DNA of 64,000 nt. Source: Clostridium sp. MCC353 (GTDB lineage Bacteria; Bacillota; Clostridia; Lachnospirales; Lachnospiraceae). This document shows positions 7,883 to 15,247 of the stretch, one piece after another; the stretch's first letter is position 1; each line of letters starts with the position of its first letter. The notes beneath the pieces were generated by a model that saw only the letters and a program-made list of their open reading frames with translations, was not told where the DNA came from and did not search any database. The position numbers and the translations under genes are program-made. The stretch spans positions 1 to 64,000 of the forward strand of contig NZ_WQPN01000158.1 in assembly GCF_018785315.1 (NCBI RefSeq). The letters are read 5' to 3'.

Positions 7883-9211
7883 TTATACTGCTAAAATTGC
7901 ATCGTATGCTTTAGACATACCTTCTGTTTCGATGCAGTCATACCATTTCTGCACATCAGGAAGCATATCGCTTAAATCTTCTCCCCAGTACTCTTCTTTC
8001 GCCAGAATGTCGGCAACGGAAGCGGTCTTCATAAATGCCATGATGTCCTCTCCGTCATTTGCCGCATCGGTTCTGTAGAACGCGATCAGGGCTGCCAATG
8101 AGAAGGTGAGAGCCTGTGGATAGGTTCCGTACTGCTCTTTGTATTCCAGAATTGTGGGAAGAACTCTGGCTTTGAACTTGGATACGGAGTTTAAAGCGAT
8201 GGAAAGCAGCAGGTGCTTAATAAATGGGTTAGAGAAACGCTCTAACACTGCAGCGCCGAATTTGCGGTTGTCTTCCGTATCGCCGATGGTCGGGATGATT
8301 TCTTCAAAAATGCATTTTTTAAGAAGAGCGGAAACTTTTTCGTCCTTCAGGCATTCGCCCACTGTTTCCAGGCCGTACAGGTGAGCGCCTAAAACCATAG
8401 AGGTATGAGCGCCGTTTAAGATTCTCACTTTTCTCTTCTTGTACGGATCCACATTGTCGGTCCAGATTACATTGAAGCCGGCTTTCTGAAGAGGAAGTTC
8501 GTCTTCGTGATCTCCCTGGATTACCCAGAGATGGAAGATTTCAGCGGTATCCATCATATTGTCCTGTTCACCGATTCTTTCGCAGAGAGCAGCATGTTCG
8601 TCTCTTGGGAAACCGGTAACGATACGGTCAACCAGTGTGGAGCAGAAATCATTTTCAGATTTCAGCCATGTTTTGAAGTCTTCGCCTAAATTCCATAAAT
8701 CGGCATACTGTAAACAGCATTTTTCCAGCTCTTCGCCGTTGTGGTCGATCAATTCGCAGGAAAGCACGATAAAGCCTTTTAATCCCAATTGAAATCTCTT
8801 ATATAATAACTGTGTTAATTTTCCAGGGAAGGATTTTGCTGGAGCGTCCTCGAATTTATTAGAAGGAACAAATTCGATGCCGGCTTCTGTAGTATTGGAA
8901 ACGATAAAGCGGAAATCAGGGTTCTCAGCCAGTTTCATGTAGCTTTCGAAATCGCTGTATGGGTTCACACATCTGGAAATGACATCGATGTGTGTGTGCT
9001 CGTCAATGACTTCCCCGTTGTCAATTCCTCTTAAAAACAGGTTGTATTCACAGTTCTGCTTCTCTAACATCTCGCACATGCCTTTTTCAATCGGCTGTAC
9101 GATCACTACAGAACCGTCAAATAATTCTTTTTCTTTTAATTTCATAAAGAAGTAGTCTACAAATCCACGTAAAAATCCGCCTTCACCAAACTGAATTACT
9201 GTTTCTTTCAT
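7883..9211 (-). CDS. uxaB: Tagaturonate reductase (altronate oxidoreductase)
   Basis: A 442-residue NAD-dependent enzyme of the mannitol dehydrogenase family. It interconverts D-tagaturonate and D-altronate. The N-terminus has the nucleotide-binding VIQFGEGGFLRGF. The catalytic segment KVRILNGAHTSM (K-x5-N-x2-H) is intact. The ATG at 9211 has GGAG 6 nt upstream; an in-frame ATG at 9223 is an alternative start with a weaker site. It lies downstream of the dehydrogenase gene, separated by a 298-bp structured repeat element, and upstream of uxaA. The order dehydrogenase-reductase-dehydratase mirrors consecutive pathway steps. Confidence 0.93.
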   Translation of the reverse strand: MKETVIQFGEGGFLRGFVDYFFMKLKEKELFDGSVVIVQPIEKGMCEMLEKQNCEYNLFLRGIDNGEVIDEHTHIDVISRCVNPYSDFESYMKLAENPDFRFIVSNTTEAGIEFVPSNKFEDAPAKSFPGKLTQLLYKRFQLGLKGFIVLSCELIDHNGEELEKCCLQYADLWNLGEDFKTWLKSENDFCSTLVDRIVTGFPRDEHAALCERIGEQDNMMDTAEIFHLWVIQGDHEDELPLQKAGFNVIWTDNVDPYKKRKVRILNGAHTSMVLGAHLYGLETVGECLKDEKVSALLKKCIFEEIIPTIGDTEDNRKFGAAVLERFSNPFIKHLLLSIALNSVSKFKARVLPTILEYKEQYGTYPQALTFSLAALIAFYRTDAANDGEDIMAFMKTASVADILAKEEYWGEDLSDMLPDVQKWYDCIETEGMSKAYDAILAV

Positions 9212-9256
9212 CATTTTCTCCATTCCGCCTTGTTATGGCATTTCATATAATTTAAG

Positions 9257-9554
9257 TGTAACAGTTCAGACGGCTTATCTTCTTGACCGGAAAAACCGGT
9301 CAAGAAGCATCGGATGTCCATCCGATGTAAAAATTGACAAGAAAGAATCCCGCTTGCGGGATTCTCCGCCTGCGGCGGGTCGCTTCAGCGACATAATTCC
9401 CTACCGCCGCATTATATGCGATACGCAGTGCGATCCTGCCCGGAGGGCTTTTTTATTTCATAGGACGCACTTTCCTATGAAATAAAGAAAGCAGCTTACA
9501 AGCAAGCTTGACATTGCTTTTTTTGTCAATTTTTCCGCCGTCTGAACTGTTACA
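9257..9554. mobile_element. MITE-like element, copy A, with serial hairpins
   Basis: Perfect 18-bp terminal inverted repeats (TGTAACAGTTCAGACGGC at 9257-9274 and its complement at 9537-9554) are flanked on both sides by the direct repeat TTTAAG (9251-9256, 9555-9560). Inside are consecutive perfect hairpins: 9279-9307, 9308-9327, 9344-9365, 9366-9378, 9380-9391 and 9453-9485. A longer stem (AAATTGACAA with TTGTCAATTT) encloses the later ones. Nothing is coded. It sits 9 bp after the stop of the dehydrogenase and before uxaB, so it would be transcribed as part of the operon. Confidence 0.85.
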
Positions 9555-9563
9555 TTTAAGTTT

Positions 9564-10589
9564 TTAAATTTCGCTGAAATCTATGCAGACTTTCAGCATA
9601 TTTCCAGGATTATTTGCAAAATCCTTAAATGCATCCGCAACATCTGCAAATTTATATGTATTGGTAATAATTTTATCGAGAGGCGCTTTTCCTGCTTTTA
9701 CAAGGTCGATCAGTTCGATAAAATCTTTCTTTAAAGCATTTCTGGAACCGTATACATTCAGTTCTTTTTTCTGAATCAGTGTGAAATTGAAGTCCAGGTT
9801 TTTCTTGCCCACGCCGATCAGCACCATTCTTCCGCCGAAACAGGCCGCGTCGATACAGTTCTGGAAGGTGGAAGGCAGACCTACCGCTTCAATGGTAACG
9901 TCGAAACCATTTCCTCCGGTTATTTCAGCAACTTTTGCGTCAAATTCTTCCGGTGATGAATTCAGGATGATGCCGTCAATGCCAAACTCCATAGCCATAT
10001 CCAGTTTGCCCTGGGCAACATCGGACATGTAAACTTCAGCGCCTTTGGCCTTTGCCGCGATTGCAGCCAAAACCCCAATGGTTCCGGCGCCAACGACCAG
10101 CACTTTATCGCCTTCTTTTACATCGGCTCTGCTCACACCGTGGTAGCTGATGCAGAAAGGTTCGATGGCTGCCAGCACCTTCGCGTCCAGACCTTTGCCG
10201 TCATAGATCCGCTCAACCGGCATGGTGATATATTCGCAGAAAGCTCCGTCCCTCTGGCATCCCATGGTCTGATTGTCCATACATGCGTTCACAATGCCGT
10301 GGCTGCAGGAATAGCAGTGTCCGCAGTTAAAATAAGGATTACAGGTTACAACCATGCCTGGCTTTAATCCCTGGCTGTTTTCACCGATCTCAACGATCTC
10401 CGCAGAAAACTCGTGGCCCGGAATTCTTGGATAGTCAAAATATGCGAACGTTCCTTTATAAGAGCCCAAATCGCTTCCGCAAATTCCTCCGTACAGAACC
10501 TTTAAAAGTGCTTCCCCTTCTTTTCTCACCGGCATATCGATCTCTTTAATCTCCACTTCGCCCGGCGCGTTAATATAAACAGATTTCAT
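9564..10589 (-). CDS. Zn-dependent medium-chain dehydrogenase, probable L-galactonate 5-dehydrogenase
   Basis: A 341-residue zinc alcohol dehydrogenase. The catalytic zinc site is GICGSD (C near 37) with GHEFSAE. The structural zinc site has four cysteines in the CGHCYSCSHGIVNAC region. The NAD fold is VVGAGTIGVLAA. Relatives include L-galactonate 5-dehydrogenase (LgoD), sorbitol dehydrogenase and threonine dehydrogenase. Because uxaB and uxaA follow, oxidation of L-galactonate to D-tagaturonate is the most coherent reading; other polyol or sugar-acid substrates remain possible. The promoter has a near-consensus sequence with an operator candidate at the start of transcription. The ATG follows AAAGGCGGTCACT. 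Confidence 0.85.
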   Translation of the reverse strand: MKSVYINAPGEVEIKEIDMPVRKEGEALLKVLYGGICGSDLGSYKGTFAYFDYPRIPGHEFSAEIVEIGENSQGLKPGMVVTCNPYFNCGHCYSCSHGIVNACMDNQTMGCQRDGAFCEYITMPVERIYDGKGLDAKVLAAIEPFCISYHGVSRADVKEGDKVLVVGAGTIGVLAAIAAKAKGAEVYMSDVAQGKLDMAMEFGIDGIILNSSPEEFDAKVAEITGGNGFDVTIEAVGLPSTFQNCIDAACFGGRMVLIGVGKKNLDFNFTLIQKKELNVYGSRNALKKDFIELIDLVKAGKAPLDKIITNTYKFADVADAFKDFANNPGNMLKVCIDFSEI

Positions 10590-10625
10590 AGTGACCGCCT
10601 TTCTCTGTTACCTTGTATTCTTTGT

Positions 10626-10633
10626 TGTATACA
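10626..10633. promoter_or_regulatory. Operator candidate TGTATACA (dehydrogenase promoter)
   Basis: The palindrome TGTATACA lies 5 bp downstream of the -10 box of the minus-strand promoter, covering the predicted start of transcription. The same 8 bp occurs at 10832-10839 beside the GntR gene. Palindromic TGTATACA-like cores suit GntR/FCD repressors. Confidence 0.6.
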
Positions 10634-10637
10634 TTAG

Positions 10638-10666
10638 AGTATAAGTTTATCCAACGCTATAGTCAA
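10638..10666 (-). promoter_or_regulatory. Promoter of the L-galactonate operon
   Basis: On the minus strand TTGACT (10666-10661) and TATACT (10643-10638) are 17 bp apart, a near-consensus sigma-A promoter. The leader to the ATG at 10589 is about 40 nt. Confidence 0.8.
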
Positions 10667-10772
10667 TAGTATTTTAGCTATTTTTTCATTTTTTGTGTAA
10701 AATACTGATTTTAAATCCATTTTTTTGTTTATTAATGACAATCATGACCATGGGGTATCCTTCAGATGACGC

Positions 10773-10801
10773 TTGATTCCTGTTTATGAATATGGTAAGA
10801 T
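10773..10801 (+). promoter_or_regulatory. Promoter of the GntR regulator
   Basis: TTGATT (10773-10778) and TAAGAT (10796-10801) with a 17-bp spacer. Its position excludes the upstream alternative start codon at 10773 and supports the ATG at 10839. Confidence 0.55.
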
Positions 10802-10831
10802 AAATGAAATGCAGATAAAGAAAGGTTGTTA

Positions 10832-10839
10832 TGTATACA
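10832..10839. promoter_or_regulatory. Operator candidate TGTATACA (gntR leader)
   Basis: Second copy of the TGTATACA palindrome (ATGTATACAT at 10831-10840), ending at the first base of the gntR ATG and about 30 bp after its predicted transcription start. This suggests autoregulation by a roadblock. Confidence 0.5.
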
Positions 10840-11501
10840 TGAGCAAAGTCAATTTAAAAACACTCGCATATAACAGCATCAAAAATAAAATTATCACCTG
10901 TGAGTACGCCCCCGGCACCTTCTTAAATGAAGAGGCCCTTACTGATGAGCTGAATATCAGCCGCACCCCCATCCGGGACGCATTAGGCCGTCTGGAACAG
11001 GAGGGGCTGGTTGAAATCAAAGCCAAACGGGGAATCACCGTGACGCCGCTCACCATGAAAGATATCAACATGATCTTCGAAATCAGGTGCATGTATGAAC
11101 CATATATCATCGAACACTACGGAACCGCGCTGAACGATGAAAGGCTGGCGGAATTTTACAGGATTTTTTCCCATCCCAATGCGGAAAGCGAACAGTTCCA
11201 GAACAATGACTATTATTATGAACTGGACTCCGCATTCCATCAGATGGTCATCGATATCTGTCCCAACATCTATATGAGGCAGAATTACGATTTGATTCAG
11301 ACCCAGAGCGAACGATTCCGCTTTATGACCGGGAATATCTCCAATAACCGGCTGGAAGATACGTTTAGGGAACACAATGAGATCATCACGGCCTGCCTGC
11401 AAAAGGACTGGGCCGCGGCCTCGGAGCGGATGCTGTTTCATTTGGAGGAATCGAAAAAGGCTACGTTTAAATTGGCATTTGACAGTATGATGGGAATTTG
11501 A
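10839..11501 (+). CDS. GntR family (FCD) transcriptional regulator
   Basis: A 220-residue repressor-type protein. The winged helix includes LNISRTPIRDALGRLEQEGL (residues ~35-54) and the wing IKAKRGITVTPL. An all-helical FCD effector domain follows, with metal-binding candidates D and H (for example the LDSAFHQMV segment and a late FREHNEI). UxuR/ExuR-type FCD proteins sense sugar acids. It diverges from the dehydrogenase-uxaB-uxaA genes and shares their palindromic TGTATACA motif, so it very likely controls them. ATG 10839 was preferred since upstream in-frame starts overlap the promoter, although its RBS (GAAAGG) is 13 nt away. Confidence 0.88.
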   Translation: MSKVNLKTLAYNSIKNKIITCEYAPGTFLNEEALTDELNISRTPIRDALGRLEQEGLVEIKAKRGITVTPLTMKDINMIFEIRCMYEPYIIEHYGTALNDERLAEFYRIFSHPNAESEQFQNNDYYYELDSAFHQMVIDICPNIYMRQNYDLIQTQSERFRFMTGNISNNRLEDTFREHNEIITACLQKDWAAASERMLFHLEESKKATFKLAFDSMMGI

Positions 11502-11539
11502 TGTGATATGCGTATTCGAATATAAAGATAAAAATGCAA

Positions 11540-11597
11540 AAGGCGGTTACCCGGGCAATATACGGCCTGGCAACCGCCTTCTGCCTGTATTTTTTTC
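11540..11597. terminator. Terminator between gntR and the lipoprotein gene
   Basis: AAGGCGGTT (11540-11548) pairs with AACCGCCTT (11572-11580), and a run of seven T follows near 11590. The genes converge here, so it probably serves the plus strand and perhaps both. Confidence 0.65.
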
Positions 11598-11607
11598 TAA
11601 ACCATAT

Positions 11608-12864
11608 CTATGGAGTTCCTTGTACCTCTGATTTTGGCGGTTCATCCACAGGAAATCCCCAAGCTGTATAATAAGAGCCGGGATTCTGATTTATACCATT
11701 AATCCATCCGCCGTCGCTAAATTCGATTTTACCTTCGATTTGCCAACTTCCATTTTCATACTCTTGCAGATGTTCTCCTTCTCCCATATCAAAATGAATG
11801 GAATATGTAACCGGCTCATGCGTGTACCAGGTTATTTCAAAATCTCCATTAAAGTATCCGTCGGTAAATTCTCCATCATAGTATTGATCCAGAAAGAAAT
11901 CATACATAGTTCCATGTCCATTAGGCAGATCATTTTTCCATCCGCCTCTATAATATCCGATTTTCCCTGTTGTACTGGACGAAAATAAGGTTCCTGACAC
12001 CCTCTGCCCATTTTCCCACTCACCAACAAAATATTGGGCATTAAATCCATCGTCACACAAAGCCGCGCCAAATCCTTCCGGCCGTCCGAGTTCATCTGTT
12101 TCACCATAATAAGCTTTTCTGCCATGATAAAAATCAGTCTCTATAAGGCAGCTAACATCCGTTGTATGTCCCGGGGGTTGTGTCAAATCAGCAATGTATG
12201 TTTCAGCGCCTTCTATCCCTGATTCCATAAATGCATCATGCAGAGCCATGAGTATCGAACGGCATTCTTCAAACTGCGCCTCAGTATAGCCATGGTTTTC
12301 TCCATAATCCAGATAATCATCCGGATATCGTTTTGCAGTCAGCCGTTCAACGGACTTTTCTGCCTCCACACTTTCCGGATTGATTTCCAACAGTTTTCTG
12401 TAATATTGAAGCGCTTTTTCCTGATCATGTCCGACGGCTTCATCAGCCATAGCCAGATACAGTTGTGTAATACGCAAAAGGAAACCGGACCGGATGGTAT
12501 CATAGTCCGTACTTTCTTTCACTTCATCATTTTCCAGCAAAATGAGGGCTGCCTCTAAAATCTCTGCGGCTTTTTCATTCTCACCCAGCCCTATATAAGC
12601 GTCTGCTGAGCCGGAATATGCATCCCATGTTTTTGCATCAATTTCAATCACTTTACTGAACGCTATTAATGCCTCTTCATATTTCATTTCGTCCAAATAC
12701 CGATATCCGAGTTCCAGTTGTTTTGCTGCATTCGTCTCCGCTGTTGTGCACGCCTGGATTCCAAATAAAAGACAGCACAGCATCAGAACATATGCCAGCT
12801 TTTTTCCAATCATCTTCCAACAGCCTGTTTCCGGCAAATGATCTGCAAATACATCGTTCTTCAT
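11608..12864 (-). CDS. TPR and MORN-repeat lipoprotein
   Basis: A 418-residue predicted lipoprotein. The hydrophobic N-terminus ends in the lipobox-like LLFGIQAC. It is followed by tetratricopeptide helices (ALIAFSKVIEIDAKTWDAY, then ALQYYRKLLEINPESVEA). The C-terminal half has MORN-like units (GEWENGQ, YRGGWKNDLPNGHGTMYDF, YDGEFTDGYFNGDFEITW). These are protein-interaction repeats on the outer face of the membrane; no catalytic site is seen. The ATG at 12864 has AGGAGGTAAGGGT upstream. It lies 68 bp after prfH on the same strand. Whether it belongs to the RtcB-PrfH unit functionally is unknown. Confidence 0.75.
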   Translation of the reverse strand: MKNDVFADHLPETGCWKMIGKKLAYVLMLCCLLFGIQACTTAETNAAKQLELGYRYLDEMKYEEALIAFSKVIEIDAKTWDAYSGSADAYIGLGENEKAAEILEAALILLENDEVKESTDYDTIRSGFLLRITQLYLAMADEAVGHDQEKALQYYRKLLEINPESVEAEKSVERLTAKRYPDDYLDYGENHGYTEAQFEECRSILMALHDAFMESGIEGAETYIADLTQPPGHTTDVSCLIETDFYHGRKAYYGETDELGRPEGFGAALCDDGFNAQYFVGEWENGQRVSGTLFSSSTTGKIGYYRGGWKNDLPNGHGTMYDFFLDQYYDGEFTDGYFNGDFEITWYTHEPVTYSIHFDMGEGEHLQEYENGSWQIEGKIEFSDGGWINGINQNPGSYYTAWGFPVDEPPKSEVQGTP

Positions 12865-12932
12865 ACCCTTACCTCCTGTATCCATGCTCTGTAAGACAAT
12901 TATATCACACCCACTCCGCCACAGCCTGTCTT

Positions 12933-13526
12933 TTACCGCTTTTTCAGCGTAAATTTCATCCCTTCATACACCCTGACCGCCTGCCCCCGAACCAGCCGGT
13001 TATGCTCTTTCCAGGCGCTGTTTTCCCGGTCTTCCCTGGCTTTTTCATCCAGCTTATATAATTCCAGTTCCAGTTTTTCCATGGCCCGCTTCTTATTCAT
13101 ATACTGGCTTCTCTCTTCTGTGGCCGTCACCGTAATTCCAGTGGGAATGTGGATCAGGCGGACGCCGGTTTCCACTTTGTTCACATTCTGGCCGCCTTTT
13201 CCGCCGCAGTGAAACCGTTCAAAGCGGATATTAGCCTCTTTGGGAGTATATTCAAATTCGGGCAATACACTGACGTCCACAAACCAATTCTTTCTCTTAT
13301 GCTCCGGCCGGTAAGGGCTGCGGCAGATCCACTGCACGCTGCCCTCCAGCCAGGACAAATCCTGGTCTGTTTCAGCGATGATGGAAGAATAGGTGTCCGG
13401 CCTGCTGCCTTCCTTCATGCTGAGGGCTTTTAAGCCCGGGTATTCCCGTTTCAAAGCCTGAAACAGCTTACTCACCGCCAGCTCGCATTCCGCAGGGCCC
13501 TGGCCTGAACTCAATTGTATGATCAT
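12933..13526 (-). CDS. prfH: PrfH, release factor homologue partnered with RtcB
   Basis: A 197-residue truncated class I release factor homologue. It keeps the peptidyl-tRNA hydrolysis loop (GGKGGQNVNKVETGVR, GGQ at 111-113) but lacks the codon-recognition domain of RF1/RF2. PrfH is known to act with the RtcB2-type ligase in repairing ribosomes whose 16S rRNA is cut at the decoding centre. It releases the stalled peptide so that the RNA can be sealed. The gene begins 12 bp after the rtcB stop with AGGGGGGAAATGCA ahead of the ATG, so the pair is co-transcribed. Confidence 0.92.
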   Translation of the reverse strand: MIIQLSSGQGPAECELAVSKLFQALKREYPGLKALSMKEGSRPDTYSSIIAETDQDLSWLEGSVQWICRSPYRPEHKRKNWFVDVSVLPEFEYTPKEANIRFERFHCGGKGGQNVNKVETGVRLIHIPTGITVTATEERSQYMNKKRAMEKLELELYKLDEKAREDRENSAWKEHNRLVRGQAVRVYEGMKFTLKKR

Positions 13527-13538
13527 TGCATTTCCCCC

Positions 13539-14654
13539 CTATTCATTTCCAGCTTTGAAATTGTAAACCGGCCGTATAATCTGAACCACATCCGCCGTGT
13601 CCCCGATCCGGCTTTGAACCGCCTCCATTGTCCGGTAGGCAAAAGGAGCTTCATCCAGGGTTTCTTTCCCGATGGAAGAACAGTAAATCCCCTTCATCTC
13701 CTTTTTAAACTCGGATACCGTATGGGCGTTCAGCGCTTCGCTGCGGCTGGCAATCCGGCCGGAACCGTGAGGGGCCGACTGGTTCCATTCCCGGCTGCCT
13801 TTGCCCACACAGAGGAGGGCCCCTTCCTTCATGTTGACCGGTATCAGGATTTTCTCTCCCTTTTTCGCTGAAACCGCCCCTTTTCTCAGCATGTATTCCC
13901 CGTCCTCTGAGGAAATATAATTATGCACGGTGTCAAACCGGTCCAGTTCCTTCCATTTCATTCCTTTCATGATCTCATCCGCAATGCACCGGCGGTTCAG
14001 AGCCGCAAACTCCCGGATGATCTCCATATCGCGGACATAATTCTCAAATAATTCTCCTTCCGCATAAGCCAGAGCAAATGGGACTTCAATCTGATTCTCC
14101 CTGCACTGCGCGAAGGCGGCCTTCTGATAATACTCTGCGGCCTCCACCCCCAAATGGCGGCTCCCAGAATGAATCACCAGGTAATAGGAACCGTCTTCTG
14201 CCCGGTCCAATTCGATGAAATGATTGCCTCCGCCCAGGGTCCCCAAGCTTAACAGAGCTTTTTCCTTCCTCACCGCCTTCCGGCAGTGAAGCCGGTCAAG
14301 TTCCGCTTCTTCTGCAAAACGATGGATTTCACTCCTTATTTTCATGCCGGAAGGCACCCGCTTTGCAATCACGGAATCCAGTTTCTGAAATTCCATATTC
14401 CGGGCCTTTAAATGGACACAGGTCATTCCGCATCCGATATCCACTCCCACAAGATAGGGGATTACCTTATCTTTTATGGTCATAGCCGTTCCGATGGTAC
14501 AGTATTTTCCCGGATGGACATCCGGCATAATTCTAATTCTGCTGTCTTTAAAAATGGGATTGTCGCAGATATTCTTAATCTGCGCGGCCGCATAGTCTTC
14601 GATGTCGTCCGTAAAGACCGCGGCTGATGTATAGACTCCTTTTATCTCTTTCAT
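13539..14654 (-). CDS. rtcB: RtcB-family RNA ligase
   Basis: A 371-residue RNA ligase of the short RtcB2 type. RtcB joins 2',3'-cyclic phosphate and 5'-OH RNA ends using GTP and Mn2+. Metal-binding residues are visible in DVHPG (D45, H47), VDIGCGM (C75), GGGNHF (H145) and IHSGSRHLG (H162). The guanylylated histidine is in APHGSGR (H296). It is followed directly by prfH, the known signature of the ribosome-repair module. The ATG follows AGAGGGTAT. A strong promoter and a short ORF (14832-14906) lie upstream on the same strand. Confidence 0.94.
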   Translation of the reverse strand: MKEIKGVYTSAAVFTDDIEDYAAAQIKNICDNPIFKDSRIRIMPDVHPGKYCTIGTAMTIKDKVIPYLVGVDIGCGMTCVHLKARNMEFQKLDSVIAKRVPSGMKIRSEIHRFAEEAELDRLHCRKAVRKEKALLSLGTLGGGNHFIELDRAEDGSYYLVIHSGSRHLGVEAAEYYQKAAFAQCRENQIEVPFALAYAEGELFENYVRDMEIIREFAALNRRCIADEIMKGMKWKELDRFDTVHNYISSEDGEYMLRKGAVSAKKGEKILIPVNMKEGALLCVGKGSREWNQSAPHGSGRIASRSEALNAHTVSEFKKEMKGIYCSSIGKETLDEAPFAYRTMEAVQSRIGDTADVVQIIRPVYNFKAGNE

Positions 14655-14718
14655 ATACCCTCTGATCTGCCGTTTTCAGTTAAATATACGGCATTCTTTC
14701 ACTATTCTGCTCAATTTT

Positions 14719-14737
14719 GGGTACAAAAATAGTACCC
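14719..14737 (-). promoter_or_regulatory. Hairpin in the rtcB leader
   Basis: GGGTAC / GTACCC with a 7-base loop. GGGTAC could alternatively pair with the GTACC at 14765-14769, giving mutually exclusive structures. A second perfect hairpin (TAAACGAA / TTCGTTTA, 14779-14798) is just upstream. They lie between the small ORF and rtcB. Confidence 0.4.
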
Positions 14738-14831
14738 TGTCTCCGTTGTCATAACCGGGCAGAAGTACCGGGAAGAGATAAACGAAAAGATTCGTTTAAA
14801 CCTGTTTATTGTTTATACCTGTGGTTAAAAT

Positions 14832-14906
14832 CTATCTGGCACCGACAGGACAACCCGGATTCCACCTGTTACCTTTTTCATTGTTCAAACCATTCATGCG
14901 TCTCAT
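14832..14906 (-). CDS. Short 24-residue ORF ahead of rtcB
   Basis: It begins MRRMNGLN and ends NRWNPGCPVGAR. The ribosome site AGGAGG is perfect (5'-AGGAGGACAACACT-ATG). A near-consensus promoter (TTGACG-N17-TACAAT, 14999-14971) lies about 58 nt upstream of the start codon. It contains one Cys and one Trp and ends in an arginine codon. It has no signal peptide or membrane segment and I do not recognise the family. It lies 178 bp upstream of rtcB on the same strand, with hairpins between, so it could be a regulatory leader peptide for rtcB-prfH, a secreted or modified peptide, or an independent small protein. Confidence 0.6.
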   Translation of the reverse strand: MRRMNGLNNEKGNRWNPGCPVGAR

Positions 14907-14970
14907 AGTGTTGTCCTCCTTTCCTGTGATTCCAAACGGAATACTGATCTTTTTCACTGGTTACCTGGTT

Positions 14971-14999
14971 ATTGTAACGTCTCTGTTAAAAAACGTCAA
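14971..14999 (-). promoter_or_regulatory. Strong promoter for the short ORF / rtcB-prfH
   Basis: On the minus strand TTGACG (14999-14994) and TACAAT (14976-14971) are separated by exactly 17 bp. No other promoter of this quality was seen before rtcB. Confidence 0.75.
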
Positions 15000-15101
15000 T
15001 CCTTTTTATATCGAATTCTTCTTTTTTATATTGAATTATTCTGACCATTTAGAAAATGCCATTCTACAGACATTTTTGCCTGGAATGGGCGGCTTTTCTG
15101 C

Positions 15102-15132
15102 TTGACTTTGACACCGTGTCGTAGTTTATACT
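15102..15132 (+). promoter_or_regulatory. MerR-type promoter with 19-bp spacer
   Basis: TTGACT (15102-15107) and TATACT (15127-15132) are 19 bp apart, the overlong spacing typical of MerR-activated promoters. The spacer contains the dyad GACAC-C-GTGTC. It faces the MerR gene at 15248, implying autoregulation. Confidence 0.75.
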
Positions 15133-15187
15133 AAAAAACATAAGAAGCAGAGTGAAGCCTAATCCCGATGGCTTATGTTTCACACCC

Positions 15188-15247
15188 AAATTTGTGACGG
15201 AGCCACAAATTTGAACCGCACAAAACGCTCCGGCATGGAGGTAAAAC
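15188..15247 (+). promoter_or_regulatory. Hairpin leader of the MerR gene
   Basis: AAATTTGTG (15188-15196) and CACAAATTT (15204-15212) form a perfect 9-bp hairpin in the 5' leader. The following GCACAAAACG...GGCATGGAGG stretch closely resembles the leader of the LysR gene at 31740-31765. Confidence 0.5.
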
